A DNA stretch of 64,000 nucleotides, taken from Aliitabrizicola sp031408575. GTDB taxonomy: Bacteria > Pseudomonadota > Alphaproteobacteria > Rhodobacterales > Rhodobacteraceae. The DNA lies in the NCBI GenBank assembly GCA_031408575.1, contig JANNWS010000101.1, forward strand, positions 22,855 through 86,854, in the 5' to 3' direction. Below, in pieces: positions 16,399 to 24,261 of the stretch. Positions within the stretch are counted from its first letter, which is position 1. The number at the start of each line of letters is the position of its first letter. Both the position numbers and the translations under genes were made by a program. The notes below the pieces were generated by a model, which was not told where the DNA came from, searched no databases, and saw only the letters and a program-made list of their open reading frames with translations.

Positions 16399-17793
16399 TC
16401 AGCTATCGTACCGCGTGGCCCCCCTTCGGCGTTCGTCGACCGGCTGGCTGAGGATCGCTGCGTGGTGCGCACGCTGGTCGCAACTGGCGCGTGGGCAGAT
16501 GCGGCAGTTGATGCCGATCTGGGTCATGCGCGCGCCCGTGACGGTGAACTGTTCGGCATAGCCGATCTCGGGCGCATGCTCGATCGTACAGCCCATCGCG
16601 ACCGACAGGCGATTGTCCTGCGCGTGACGGGCGAAGGTGGGGCGGTCCACAGTGCGGGAAAATACGAAATACTGACTGCTGTCGGGCATTTCCACGAATT
16701 GCGGCACGATGCGACCGGGCGTTCGGAATGAGGTATGCACCTCAAGCCGGGGGCAAGCACCGCCATGTTCGGCAAGGTGGAAGTCGGTCGAGTTGAACCG
16801 CTTGGTCACATTGCCCGCCTTGTCGATCCGCAGGAAGAAGAACGGCACACCCTGGGCGCCTTCGCGTTGCAGGGTGGTCGCGCGGTGGCAGGCTTGCTCG
16901 AAGCTGACACCGAAACGGGTTGCGAGGTGGTCGAAATCGTATTTCGACGCGCGCGCCTCGGCAAGGAATGGGCCATAGGGCATGATGACGGCGGCGGCGA
17001 AGTAGTTGGCCAGCTCGACACGGGCGCGGGCTATGCCCCTTGCATCAGTGATACCGGACCGGGCAACCAGTGTGTCAAACAGTGAACGCTGCTCCAGCAG
17101 GCCCGCGACGTGGACAAGCTGGAACGTCCGGTTGGGGTGGTCAAGCGCCTCGGACAGCAGAATCTGGTTCTGTGCTTCGTCATGGCGGCGCAGCGTGTTG
17201 GGCAGGTCGGCGACCGGCACGACGCGCACGGTGATGCCAAGCCGTTCGCGCAGGCGGCGCTTTATCAGGGAATAGACCTCATCCGTCTCGATCGGGGTAT
17301 CGCCCCAGAAGACGCCCGACGCCTCTTCCAGTTCGCGAAAGTGGTTGCGATGGCGACGAAAGAAGTTGTGGACCGCCGCTTCGGGCGATGAGCCGAGGAC
17401 GGTTTCGGTGCCCGACAGCGATAGCAACTGATCGGTCGCTGTCTGGTAGGCGCGGTGCAGCGCAAGGAATGCCTGCGCCAGTGTCGGGCTGTGAACAAGT
17501 GCCGCCCGGATCTCGGTCAAGTCGGGGCGGGCGGCGTCGAACAGCGGATCCTGAATGATGGCGCGCAGATCGGCCAGCTGGCTGGTGCCACCGTCTTCGG
17601 CAATCTCGCGCCAGTCGATGCCATAGACTTCAAAGAGCCGCAGCATGACCGGAACTGAAACGGAGCGTTCGTTATTTTCCAACAGGTTGACATAGGAGGT
17701 GCTGATGCCCAAGGCGCGGGCCATTGCCCCCTGTGTCTCGCTGCGCTCCAGCCGCAGACGACGTAGATGGGGGCCGATGAAGGTTTTCTGCAT
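16399..17793 (-). CDS. ScfR-family short-chain fatty acyl-CoA regulator (XRE + degenerate M78 domain)
   Basis: A 464-residue regulator with an N-terminal XRE helix-turn-helix (LRRLRLERSETQGAMARALGISTSYVNLLENNERS). A middle domain resembles IrrE/M78 peptidases: ELANYFAAAVIMP is kept, but the expected HExxH reads HVAGL, so it should not be a protease. A C-terminal ScfR domain carries clustered cysteines (CRICPRASCDQR). Relatives such as PccR of Rhodobacter sphaeroides and RamB of actinobacteria control propionate or acetate metabolism in response to acyl-CoAs. I take the ATG at 17793; a GTG at 17805 is in frame. It is divergent from mcl-mtkAB, the probable target. Confidence 0.86.
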   Translation of the reverse strand: MQKTFIGPHLRRLRLERSETQGAMARALGISTSYVNLLENNERSVSVPVMLRLFEVYGIDWREIAEDGGTSQLADLRAIIQDPLFDAARPDLTEIRAALVHSPTLAQAFLALHRAYQTATDQLLSLSGTETVLGSSPEAAVHNFFRRHRNHFRELEEASGVFWGDTPIETDEVYSLIKRRLRERLGITVRVVPVADLPNTLRRHDEAQNQILLSEALDHPNRTFQLVHVAGLLEQRSLFDTLVARSGITDARGIARARVELANYFAAAVIMPYGPFLAEARASKYDFDHLATRFGVSFEQACHRATTLQREGAQGVPFFFLRIDKAGNVTKRFNSTDFHLAEHGGACPRLEVHTSFRTPGRIVPQFVEMPDSSQYFVFSRTVDRPTFARHAQDNRLSVAMGCTIEHAPEIGYAEQFTVTGARMTQIGINCRICPRASCDQRAHHAAILSQPVDERRRGATRYDS

Positions 17794-17833
17794 ATCGCTG
17801 AACACTATTTTCAGGTTTGTGGAATTTATATTG

Positions 17834-17855
17834 TTACAAAAATTGCACTTTGTAA
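17834..17855. promoter_or_regulatory. Inverted repeat, candidate ScfR operator
   Basis: TTACAAA (17834-17840) and TTTGTAA (17849-17855) form a perfect inverted repeat with an 8-base spacer, AATTGCAC. It stands 40 bases upstream of the ScfR-family gene, in the divergent region facing mcl. The spacer and a TTTGCACA at 17888-17895 partly resemble the TTTGCAAA element reported for PccR/RamB-type regulators. Confidence 0.6.
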
Positions 17856-18015
17856 ATTCTCGCGTTTACAGCAGGACGTGCTTTCAGTTTGCACACCGGG
17901 CGCTGGGTGGCATGACCGAAGCGATCGGCACAAGTAGGGCCGCCCGAAGGTTTCATGCCCGTCCCCGTCGGTCTAAGCTGCACCCCGCTGCCAACAAACC
18001 GGAACAGGAAGAACA

Positions 18016-18957
18016 ATGAGCCACACACTTTTCCCGCTGCGCGTCCAGCGGCTGCAACGCTCGGAACTTGCGGTGCCCGCATCGAACCCGTCGATGATCG
18101 ACAAGGCGGCGGAAGGCCCGGCGGACTATGTGTTCCTGGATCTGGAAGATGCAGTGGCACCGCCGGAAAAAGAGCAGGCCCGCAAGAACGCGGTGCAGGC
18201 ACTGAATGACATCGACTGGGCGGGCAAGGGCAAGACGGTTTCGGTGCGGATCAACGGGCTGGATACGCATTACATGTACCGCGACGTGGTCGATATCATG
18301 GAGCAGGCGGGAAGCCGCGTGCATACGCTTCTGGTGCCGAAAGTGGGCGTGCCGGCCGATCTTTACATGGTCGAGGCAATGGTGAACCAGATCGAGCAGG
18401 GCAAGGGCCATACCACCCGCGTCGGGCTTGAGGCGCTGATTGAAACAGCGCTGGGCATGGCGAATGTCGAGGCGATCGCACAGTTCGGTGGCCGGCTTGA
18501 GGCGCTGCACTTCGGGGTGGCGGATTATTCGGCCAGCATGCGGGCGCGCACGACGAACATTGGCGGGCTGAACCCGCATTATCCGGGTGATCAGTGGCAT
18601 GCGGCGATCAGCCGGATGGTCATCGCCTGCCGCGCTTACGGCTTGCGAGCAATCGACGGCCCGTTCGGCGATTTCAGCGATCCCGAAGGCTACAAGGACG
18701 GCGCGCGGCGCGCGGCAGCGCTGGGGTGCGAGGGGAAATGGGCGATCCACCCGTCGCAGGTGGCCTATGCGAACGAGGTATTCTCGCCGCTGGAGTCCGA
18801 AGTGACCAAGGCGCGGCGGATCATCGAGGAGCTTCGCAAGGCCGAGGCGCAGGGCAAGGGTGCGGCGTCACTTGATGGCAAGATGATCGATGCGGCATCC
18901 GAAAAGATGGCGAACAACGTGCTGGTGCTGGCCGCGGCCATCGCGGCCAAGGGCTGA
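18016..18957 (+). CDS. mcl: L-malyl-CoA lyase (HpcH/HpaI aldolase family)
   Basis: Reversibly cleaves L-malyl-CoA to acetyl-CoA and glyoxylate, with Mg2+. The 313 residues follow the CitE-like family: LQRSELAVPASNPSMIDKA, DYVFLDLEDAVAP with metal-ligand acids, VRINGLDTHYMYRDV, LIETALGMANVEAIA, and DGPFGDFSDPEGY with GKWAIHPSQV near the C-terminus. The wording is closer to the methylotroph MclA than to the Rhodobacter Mcl1 type as I recall both. An AGGAAG motif precedes the ATG. mtkA and mtkB follow, which fixes malyl-CoA as the likely substrate. Confidence 0.9.
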   Translation: MSHTLFPLRVQRLQRSELAVPASNPSMIDKAAEGPADYVFLDLEDAVAPPEKEQARKNAVQALNDIDWAGKGKTVSVRINGLDTHYMYRDVVDIMEQAGSRVHTLLVPKVGVPADLYMVEAMVNQIEQGKGHTTRVGLEALIETALGMANVEAIAQFGGRLEALHFGVADYSASMRARTTNIGGLNPHYPGDQWHAAISRMVIACRAYGLRAIDGPFGDFSDPEGYKDGARRAAALGCEGKWAIHPSQVAYANEVFSPLESEVTKARRIIEELRKAEAQGKGAASLDGKMIDAASEKMANNVLVLAAAIAAKG

Positions 18958-19053
18958 AACCGGAGGCTCATCGGCCCTTGTGGGCCTCTTCGCCGCTGCG
19001 AAGACTGACCGAATGGGAGGGATGAGCGCACGAAAACGGGGGAGAGAGCGCAG

Positions 19054-20226
19054 ATGGACATTCACGAATATCAGGCCAAGGAGATTCTCGCGCGCTTTGG
19101 CGTGCCGGTGCCGCGCGGCGGGCTGGCCTATTCGCCCGAACAGGCGGGCTACCGTGCGCGCGAGTTGGGCGGATCGGCCTGGGTGGTCAAGGCGCAGATC
19201 CATTCCGGTGGTCGCGGCGCAGCAGGTGGCGTGAAGTTGTGCCGGGATGAGCATGAGGTGGCCGCATTTGCCGCCACGTTGTTTGGCAAACAACTGGTGA
19301 CCAAGCAGACTGATGCGAATGGGAAGGGCGTCTACCGCGTCTGGGTCGAAGCCGCGTCGGACATCGCACAAGAGCTGTATCTGGGCTTTGTTCTGGACCG
19401 CACCTCCGAGCGGATCATGATCGTCGCCTCCGCCCATGGCGGCATGGAGATCGAGGATATTGCCGAGGATGATCCCGGCTCGCTCAAGCGCATGTCAATC
19501 GACCCGGCCGTGGGCCTGAGCGAGTTTCAGGCGCGCGAACTGGCCTTTGGCCTCGGGTTGAAATCGGGTCAGGTGGCACAGATGGTGGCGATCCTGCGTG
19601 CATGTTACCGCGCCTATCGCGATCTGGATGCGACGATGGTCGAGATCAATCCGCTGGTCATCACGGGCACGGGTGATCTGGTGGCGCTGGATGCCAAAAT
19701 GAGTTTTGACACCAACGCGTTGTTCCGGCAGCAGCAAGTGGCCGAACTGCGCGATCGCAGTCAGGAAGACCCGCGCGAGTCGACCGCCGGAGATTATGGG
19801 CTGGCCTATGTCGGTCTGGACGGTGACATCGGCTGCATCATCAACGGCGCGGGCCTTGCGATGGCGACGATGGACATGATCAAGCTGGCGGGCGGTGAAC
19901 CTGCGAATTTCCTCGACATCGGCGGGGGTGCCAGCCCTGAGCGGGTTGTGCGCGCCTTCCGCACCGTGCTTGCCGACCGGAACGTCAGCGTCATTCTGGT
20001 GAACATCTTTGCCGGGATCAATCGCTGCGACTGGGTGGCCGAGGGGGTGGTGCAAGCCTACCGCGAGGTCGGGCTGAGCCTGCCGGTCGTGGTCCGGCTG
20101 GCCGGCACCAACGTGGAAGAGGGTAACCGGATTCTTCAGGCATCGGGCCTGCCGCTGATCACTGCCGACACGCTGGCAGAGGCGGCCGAAAAGGCCGTCG
20201 CCGCCCGTAACAAACTCGCCGCCTGA
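19054..20226 (+). CDS. mtkA: Malate thiokinase (malate-CoA ligase) beta subunit
   Basis: With MtkB forms malyl-CoA from malate, CoA and ATP. It has the succinyl-CoA synthetase beta architecture: MDIHEYQAKEILARFGVPVPRGG, an ATP-grasp domain with VVKAQIHSGGRGAAGGV, ATMVEINPLV metal site, and a CoA-ligase domain with FLDIGGGASPERV and the VNIFAGINRCDWVAEGV segment. By sequence alone SucC is possible; placement directly after mcl and the MtkB partner's features point to malate. The 96 bases after mcl include a GGCCC/GGGCC stem. It ends 10 bases before mtkB. Confidence 0.87.
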   Translation: MDIHEYQAKEILARFGVPVPRGGLAYSPEQAGYRARELGGSAWVVKAQIHSGGRGAAGGVKLCRDEHEVAAFAATLFGKQLVTKQTDANGKGVYRVWVEAASDIAQELYLGFVLDRTSERIMIVASAHGGMEIEDIAEDDPGSLKRMSIDPAVGLSEFQARELAFGLGLKSGQVAQMVAILRACYRAYRDLDATMVEINPLVITGTGDLVALDAKMSFDTNALFRQQQVAELRDRSQEDPRESTAGDYGLAYVGLDGDIGCIINGAGLAMATMDMIKLAGGEPANFLDIGGGASPERVVRAFRTVLADRNVSVILVNIFAGINRCDWVAEGVVQAYREVGLSLPVVVRLAGTNVEEGNRILQASGLPLITADTLAEAAEKAVAARNKLAA

Positions 20227-20236
20227 GGAGGAACAC

Positions 20237-21133
20237 ATGGCCATTCTCATCACCGAACGAACCCCGGTCATCGTGCAGGGCATCTCGGGCCGGATCGGCA
20301 ATTTCCATGCCGCCGACATGATCAAATACGGCACCAACGTGGTCGGCGGCGTGACGCCAGGCAAGGGCGGCACGATGGTGCTTGATCGCCCCGTGTTCAA
20401 CACCGTGCGCGAGGCGGTGGAAGCGACGGGGGCCGAAGCATCTCTGGTCTTCGTGCCGCCGCCCTTTGCCGCCGATGCGATCATGGAGGCGGCGGATGCG
20501 GGCATCCGCACCGCCGTCTGCGTGACCGACGGGATCCCGTCGCAAGACATGATGAAGGTAAAGCGGTTCCTCAAACGCTACCCGGAAGAGCGCAAGATGC
20601 GGCTCATTGGTCCGAATTGTGCGGGTGTGATCAGTCCCGGAAAGGGGTTCCTCGGCATCATGCCGCCGCATATCTACATGGCGGGGCGCATTGGCATCGT
20701 GGGGCGGTCTGGTACGCTGGGCTACGAGGCGGCAAGCCAGATGATGGCGCTGGGCATCGGCGTGTCCACCAGCGTGGGCATCGGCGGCGATCCGATAAAT
20801 GGATCAAGTTTCAAGGACATCCTTCAACTGTTCGAGGCCGATCCCGATACCGATGCGGTGATGATGATCGGTGAAATCGGTGGCCCGCAGGAGGCCGAGG
20901 CAGCGGCTTGGGTCAGCGATCACATGCGTAAACCTGTGGTGGCCTATATCGCCGGGCTGTCGGCCCCCAAAGGCCGCAAGATGGGCCATGCCGGGGCGAT
21001 CATCAGCGCCTTTGGCGAAAGCGCGCAGGAAAAGGTCGAAATCCTGAGCGCGGCCGGTATCACGGTGGCCCCGAACCCATCTTCGATGGGCGAGACGATG
21101 GCCCGTGTGCTGGGGCTGCGCGCCGCCGCCTGA
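20237..21133 (+). CDS. mtkB: Malate thiokinase (malate-CoA ligase) alpha subunit
   Basis: Carries the CoA-binding and phosphohistidine half-reaction of malate thiokinase. It has the SucD-like NAD(P)-fold VIVQGISGRIGNFHAADM and GGVTPGKGG, the LIGPNCAGVISPG loop, the GRSGTLGYEAA power helix, and the phosphorylated His in KMGHAGAIIS. The GKGGTMVLDRPVFNTVREAV segment and GLSAPKGRKMGHAG wording agree with methylotroph MtkB. A GAGGAGG-type ribosome site precedes the ATG. A strong terminator follows, closing mcl-mtkA-mtkB as one operon. Confidence 0.88.
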   Translation: MAILITERTPVIVQGISGRIGNFHAADMIKYGTNVVGGVTPGKGGTMVLDRPVFNTVREAVEATGAEASLVFVPPPFAADAIMEAADAGIRTAVCVTDGIPSQDMMKVKRFLKRYPEERKMRLIGPNCAGVISPGKGFLGIMPPHIYMAGRIGIVGRSGTLGYEAASQMMALGIGVSTSVGIGGDPINGSSFKDILQLFEADPDTDAVMMIGEIGGPQEAEAAAWVSDHMRKPVVAYIAGLSAPKGRKMGHAGAIISAFGESAQEKVEILSAAGITVAPNPSSMGETMARVLGLRAAA

Positions 21134-21155
21134 AACAGACTGTCGTCTTGCGGTG

Positions 21156-21186
21156 AAACGGCCTGCCCCTGGGGACGGGCCGTTTT
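21156..21186 (+). terminator. Rho-independent terminator after mtkB
   Basis: Arms AAACGGCC (21156-21163) and GGCCGTTT (21178-21185) with an inner CCCC/GGGG pairing, followed by T. It begins 23 bases past the mtkB stop. Confidence 0.9.
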
Positions 21187-21373
21187 CCGTTGTGCCATTC
21201 TGCCGTTGCGTCCCGGCGGCGCGCGGCGCACGGCGGAGAAGGGCTGCATTAATCAAGGCTGCGCTAACTGGAGCGGCGACGCGGAAGAGCCCGGCATCGT
21301 GCCTGATCCGCCCCGAGTTTGCCCGGCGGCTGATCGCGGGCGCGAGACTGGCAGGGCCGATTGCGCCATCCTG

Positions 21374-21394
21374 ACCGGCCTTATTGCCGGTTTT
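21374..21394 (+). terminator. Small hairpin with T-run ahead of the phage cassette
   Basis: ACCGGC (21374-21379) pairs with GCCGGT (21386-21391) round CTTATT and runs into TTTT. The sequence from the mtkB terminator to here (21187-21373) shows no convincing gene. Confidence 0.5.
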
Positions 21395-21414
21395 CCACAG
21401 CCTGGGAGACGATC

Positions 21415-21816
21415 ATGGCCTTTCAATTCTCGACAGCGGCGCGCAATGCCGCCCTCGATGCCATCGAGACGGCGGCGGGAAGCGCGCCGGTTCTGACCAT
21501 CCGCAGCGGGGCCGCCCCGGTTGATTGCGCCGCCATCGACAGCGGCACGGTGCTTGCCACCATCACCTGCCCGGTCGACTGGCTGGCGGCAGCGGCGTCA
21601 GGGGCGAAGACGCTTCTTGGCACATGGCAGGATACAGCGGCGGACGCGGCGGGAACCGCAGGCCACTTTCGCGTCAAACAGGGGGCCACCTGCCACATTC
21701 AGGGATTGATAACAGCGACCGGTGGCGGAGGCGACATGACGCTGGACAATGTCAGCATCGCCGTGGCGCAACAGGTGACGATTACCGCATTCACCCTCAC
21801 TGCCGGGGGTGCGTGA
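21415..21816 (+). CDS. Phage tail-associated protein, small
   Basis: A 133-residue protein opening MAFQFSTAARNAALDAIETA and containing a GTVLATITCPVDWLAAA-type strand, a pattern I associate with small structural proteins encoded beside tail-fibre genes in alphaproteobacterial prophages; the exact role is unknown. A GGGAG motif precedes the ATG, and the stop overlaps the next start (TGATG at 21814-21818). No signal peptide or membrane segment is seen. It is the first of four phage-like genes that lack head, portal, terminase or integrase partners in this window. Confidence 0.65.
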   Translation: MAFQFSTAARNAALDAIETAAGSAPVLTIRSGAAPVDCAAIDSGTVLATITCPVDWLAAAASGAKTLLGTWQDTAADAAGTAGHFRVKQGATCHIQGLITATGGGGDMTLDNVSIAVAQQVTITAFTLTAGGA

Positions 21817-22979
21817 TGCCCAAGATCGGCAATCGCGCCCGGATGGCGACAGCGACGACCGGGACGGGGACTATTACACTGGGGCTGGTGCAGGCAGGGT
21901 TTCAATCCCTTGCAGACGCGGGTGTCGTGACCGGTGATCAGGTGCGCTATGTGATTGAAGACGGCAACGCTTGGGAAATAGGGCTTGGAACCTACTCTGC
22001 TGCGGGTCCCACGCTGACCCGTGTCGTGCTGGAAAGCAGCAATGCGGATGCCACGCTGAACCTGACGGGTGGGGCGGTGGCCTATCTGACGGTTGCTGCA
22101 CAGGATCTGCCCGACCTGGTTGATGTTCAGGACTTTGCGACCGCTGGGGCGGCAACCTGGACCCGGCCTGCGGGGGCGCGTCTGGTGCATGTCGTGATGC
22201 ACGCCGGTGGCGGCGGTGGTGCCAGCGGCAGATTGCGGACCGATAATACGACGGCGGCAGGCGGTGGCGGTGGCGGTGGCGCGGGTGGCCGCATCGAGGC
22301 GTGGCTGCCCGCCGCCGGGCTTGGTCCGACAGTCGCACTGACCATTGGTGCGGGCGGTGCGGGTGGCGCTGCGGTAACCGGTACTGCGGGCAGCGGCGCT
22401 ACGGGTGGATCGGGCGGTGGCAGTGCTTTCGGAGCGTACAACGTCCGGGGCGGTGTTGGCGGAACAGGCGGCACGACAAGCGCCGGGACCGGTGGCAACG
22501 CGGGTGGTGCGATCGACGGGTCCGCGCTGAACAACACTATTTACGCGCCCATCGGCGGCGCCGGACAGCTTGGGGCAGCAGGATCATCCGGGTCGCGCGG
22601 GGGGTTGCGTGGTGGCGGTGGGGGGGGCGCGCCCGGCTTTGCCGCGTCTGGCACAACGCTGCAGACCGGGGGGGCGGGCGGTTTGGGCGGCTCCCTTGTG
22701 GTCAGCACCTCGACCAGCACGACCGGGGGCGGCGGGGCCGCTGGCGCAACTGCCGGTCAGGCGGGCACCGTTGGTGCAGCCGCTCCCGACGGTTTCGGCG
22801 GTGGCAGCGGCGGCGGCGGTGGCGCGAACGGCGCCACCACCGCCAGCGGGGGCGCGGGCGGTGCCGGGGGCGCTCCAGGCGGCGGCGGCGGGGGCGGCGC
22901 TGCGGGCACGCTGGCCTTCGCCTCGGGTGCAGGCGGGGCAGGTGGTGCCGGGTTCATCCGCGTCACCACGTTTTTCTGA
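21816..22979 (+). CDS. Glycine-rich phage tail-fibre / adhesin protein
   Basis: A 387-residue protein with two parts. Residues ~1-100 (PKIGNRARMATATTGTGTITLG... YVIEDGNAWEIG.G.Y) form a virion-attachment-like module seen in prophage tail proteins. Residues ~105-387 begin with a WTRPAGARLVHVVMHAGGGGGASG entry strand, then are dominated by Gly, Ala, Ser and Thr in many short GGxGG / GAGGA / GGGGG blocks, closing in a hydrophobic GAGFIRVTTFF strand. Comparable glycine-rich tips (T4-like phage adhesins) fold as polyglycine-II sandwiches that determine host range. It is translationally coupled to the preceding gene. Confidence 0.75.
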   Translation: MPKIGNRARMATATTGTGTITLGLVQAGFQSLADAGVVTGDQVRYVIEDGNAWEIGLGTYSAAGPTLTRVVLESSNADATLNLTGGAVAYLTVAAQDLPDLVDVQDFATAGAATWTRPAGARLVHVVMHAGGGGGASGRLRTDNTTAAGGGGGGGAGGRIEAWLPAAGLGPTVALTIGAGGAGGAAVTGTAGSGATGGSGGGSAFGAYNVRGGVGGTGGTTSAGTGGNAGGAIDGSALNNTIYAPIGGAGQLGAAGSSGSRGGLRGGGGGGAPGFAASGTTLQTGGAGGLGGSLVVSTSTSTTGGGGAAGATAGQAGTVGAAAPDGFGGGSGGGGGANGATTASGGAGGAGGAPGGGGGGGAAGTLAFASGAGGAGGAGFIRVTTFF

Positions 22980-22990
22980 TCGGAGGTCAT

Positions 22991-23044
22991 ATGGTCAACC
23001 AGCATATCGCGGGGAGCAGATACTCCCCAGTCATGGGGAGGTAG
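22991..23044 (+). CDS. 17-residue micro-ORF ahead of the alanine-rich phage gene
   Basis: ATG at 22991, 17 codons (MVNQHIAGSRYSPVMGR), TAG at 23042-23044. A full GGAGGT Shine-Dalgarno lies at 22982-22987, 3 bases before the ATG, and its stop is three bases before the GTG of the next gene. The body overlaps two competing hairpins, which suggests a leader peptide rather than a functional protein; it could also be a chance ORF. Confidence 0.45.
   Translation: MVNQHIAGSRYSPVMGR
23011..23041 (+). promoter_or_regulatory. Alternating hairpins controlling the next ribosome site
   Basis: Three blocks GGGGAG (23011-23016), CTCCCC (23023-23028) and GGGGAG (23035-23040) let the middle block pair with either neighbour, each with a 6-base loop. 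The third block is part of GGGGAGG (23035-23041), the ribosome binding site for the GTG at 23048. Pairing 1-2 frees the site; pairing 2-3 hides it. Confidence 0.55.
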
Positions 23045-23047
23045 GCC

Positions 23048-23557
23048 GTGCCTGGTTTTCAAGCCATAGCAGCATCGGCTTTGGCGGATGATGCCGTAGC
23101 AGCAACTGCGACTGGAACGGGTGGCGCGTTCGGCGGCTTTGCGCTGGCGGGGTCGGCTGCGGCAAGGGCCGTTATCTCGGCGTTGGCCGCATCACCCGTT
23201 GTCCTGACGGGCAGCGCCTTGGGTGCGGTGGGCGTACCGCCGGCCTTTGCCCAGACGTTGGGCGTGGCCCTTTTCAGCGGTGCGGCAACGGGCCGGGTCC
23301 GCGTGGCGGGCGTACTTGCCCGCAGTGTAGGGTTCATTGCGACCGCAATGGGCCGTGTCGGTCCGCTGCCGGCCGCGGCCAGTGCAGCAGGTGCGCTGGC
23401 CCTGACCGGGCAGGCGCGCAGCTATACAGGCCCAATTTCGGCGCGTCGCACCGCGTCGCCGGACAGATCGGCGACGGGCGGGCGGATTGACAGGGGCCGG
23501 TCTGGCGGAACGCTGGTCCAAAGCCGCAACGGATGCACAATCGCGAGGGACACATGA
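23048..23557 (+). CDS. Alanine-rich hypothetical phage protein
   Basis: Unrecognised, 169 residues. The first ~120 residues are Ala/Gly/Val-rich with a repeating pattern of short strands or weakly hydrophobic segments (ALAGSAAARAVISALAASPVVLTG); the C-terminal ~45 residues are Arg/Ser/Thr-rich and polar. The GTG start follows GGGGAGG by 6 bases. Its stop overlaps the next start (ATGA at 23554-23557). Location between two phage-like genes suggests a tail-tip or fibre-assembly role, which is inference only. Confidence 0.6.
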   Translation: MPGFQAIAASALADDAVAATATGTGGAFGGFALAGSAAARAVISALAASPVVLTGSALGAVGVPPAFAQTLGVALFSGAATGRVRVAGVLARSVGFIATAMGRVGPLPAAASAAGALALTGQARSYTGPISARRTASPDRSATGGRIDRGRSGGTLVQSRNGCTIARDT

Positions 23558-23874
23558 CTGAGACCTTCTTCATCAAGCGCGGCGATACTTCGCCTGCGAT
23601 CCGCTATGTGCTGGAACCCGCGACGACCATCCTGTCTGGGGCCACAGTGCGGTTCCAGATGCGCGAGCGGGGCGGCGCACTGGTGATCGACGCTTCGGCG
23701 CTGGTCACCGCCGCAACCGGCACCCCCGCCGTGCAATACAACTGGCTGGCCGCGGATACCGGCACCGCCGGGCAATTCGAGGCCGAGTTTCGTGTGGTCT
23801 ATGCCGACGGTTCAATCGAGACGTTTCCCAATAGCGGCTATATCACCGTCCGCATCGCCGAAGACGTGCGCTGA
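23554..23874 (+). CDS. Phage baseplate/fibre accessory protein (BppU N-terminal-like)
   Basis: A 106-residue all-beta protein starting MTETFFIKRGDTSPAIRYVL, with GATVRFQMRERGG and YNWLAADTGTAGQFEAEF.V.YADGSIETFPN. This layout resembles the N-terminal domain of BppU-like baseplate proteins, which attach receptor-binding proteins. I start at 23554, where GAGGG precedes the ATG and the previous gene's stop overlaps. It is the last gene of the phage-like cassette; the 72 bases after it hold nothing recognisable before the convergent sugar operon. Confidence 0.65.
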   Translation: MTETFFIKRGDTSPAIRYVLEPATTILSGATVRFQMRERGGALVIDASALVTAATGTPAVQYNWLAADTGTAGQFEAEFRVVYADGSIETFPNSGYITVRIAEDVR

Positions 23875-23946
23875 CATCGCCGCAAGACGACTTCGAGCCG
23901 CGGCCACACCCGGTTCGCACCCCGCCATCGCCGCTGTCGCACAGCG

Positions 23947-24261
23947 TCAGGCCATGAAGAACTGCCGTGGCAGCAGATAGGGAAACTGCGTGGCGGGGTC
24001 GATCTCCACCTTCATGATGGGGGCCATCCATTCGGCCCATTTCGCGTTCACCGGACAGGCCGCAAGATGCGCCCTTGTCGCCGCCAGATCATCGGTTTCA
24101 AAGAAACCGAACAGCGTCAGGCCATGCCGGAAGATGTTGTAATTGCGAATGCCAGACTGGCGCAGCGTCGCCAGCATCTCGGGCCAGCAGGCGTCATGGC
24201 GTCGCAGGTATTCGTCCTCATACCCCGGACGCACTTCCAGAACCCAGGCATATCCCGGCAT
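23947..24261 (-). CDS. rhaM: L-rhamnose mutarotase family protein
   Basis: Interconverts alpha and beta anomers of L-rhamnose or a related deoxy sugar. Its 104 residues fit RhaM: AWVLEVRPGYEDEYLRRHD.CWPEM, a GIRNYNIFRHG strand and the W.EWMAPIM segment, with the His and Tyr/Trp residues that line the active site. I start at 24261 because MPGYAWVLEV is family-like; the start overlaps the stop of the isomerase gene upstream (TGATG). It ends an eleven-gene minus-strand operon. Anomer specificity cannot be settled by sequence. Confidence 0.84.
   Translation of the reverse strand: MPGYAWVLEVRPGYEDEYLRRHDACWPEMLATLRQSGIRNYNIFRHGLTLFGFFETDDLAATRAHLAACPVNAKWAEWMAPIMKVEIDPATQFPYLLPRQFFMA

Noticed and set aside
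19054..21133. Assignment of the ligase pair as succinyl-CoA synthetase (sucCD)
   Set aside because: Placement after malyl-CoA lyase and MtkB-like wording favour malate thiokinase, and no TCA-cycle genes are beside them. A phylogeny with both families would settle it.
22301..23044. 247-codon Arg/Gly-rich frame
   Set aside because: Out-of-frame shadow of the glycine-rich fibre gene.
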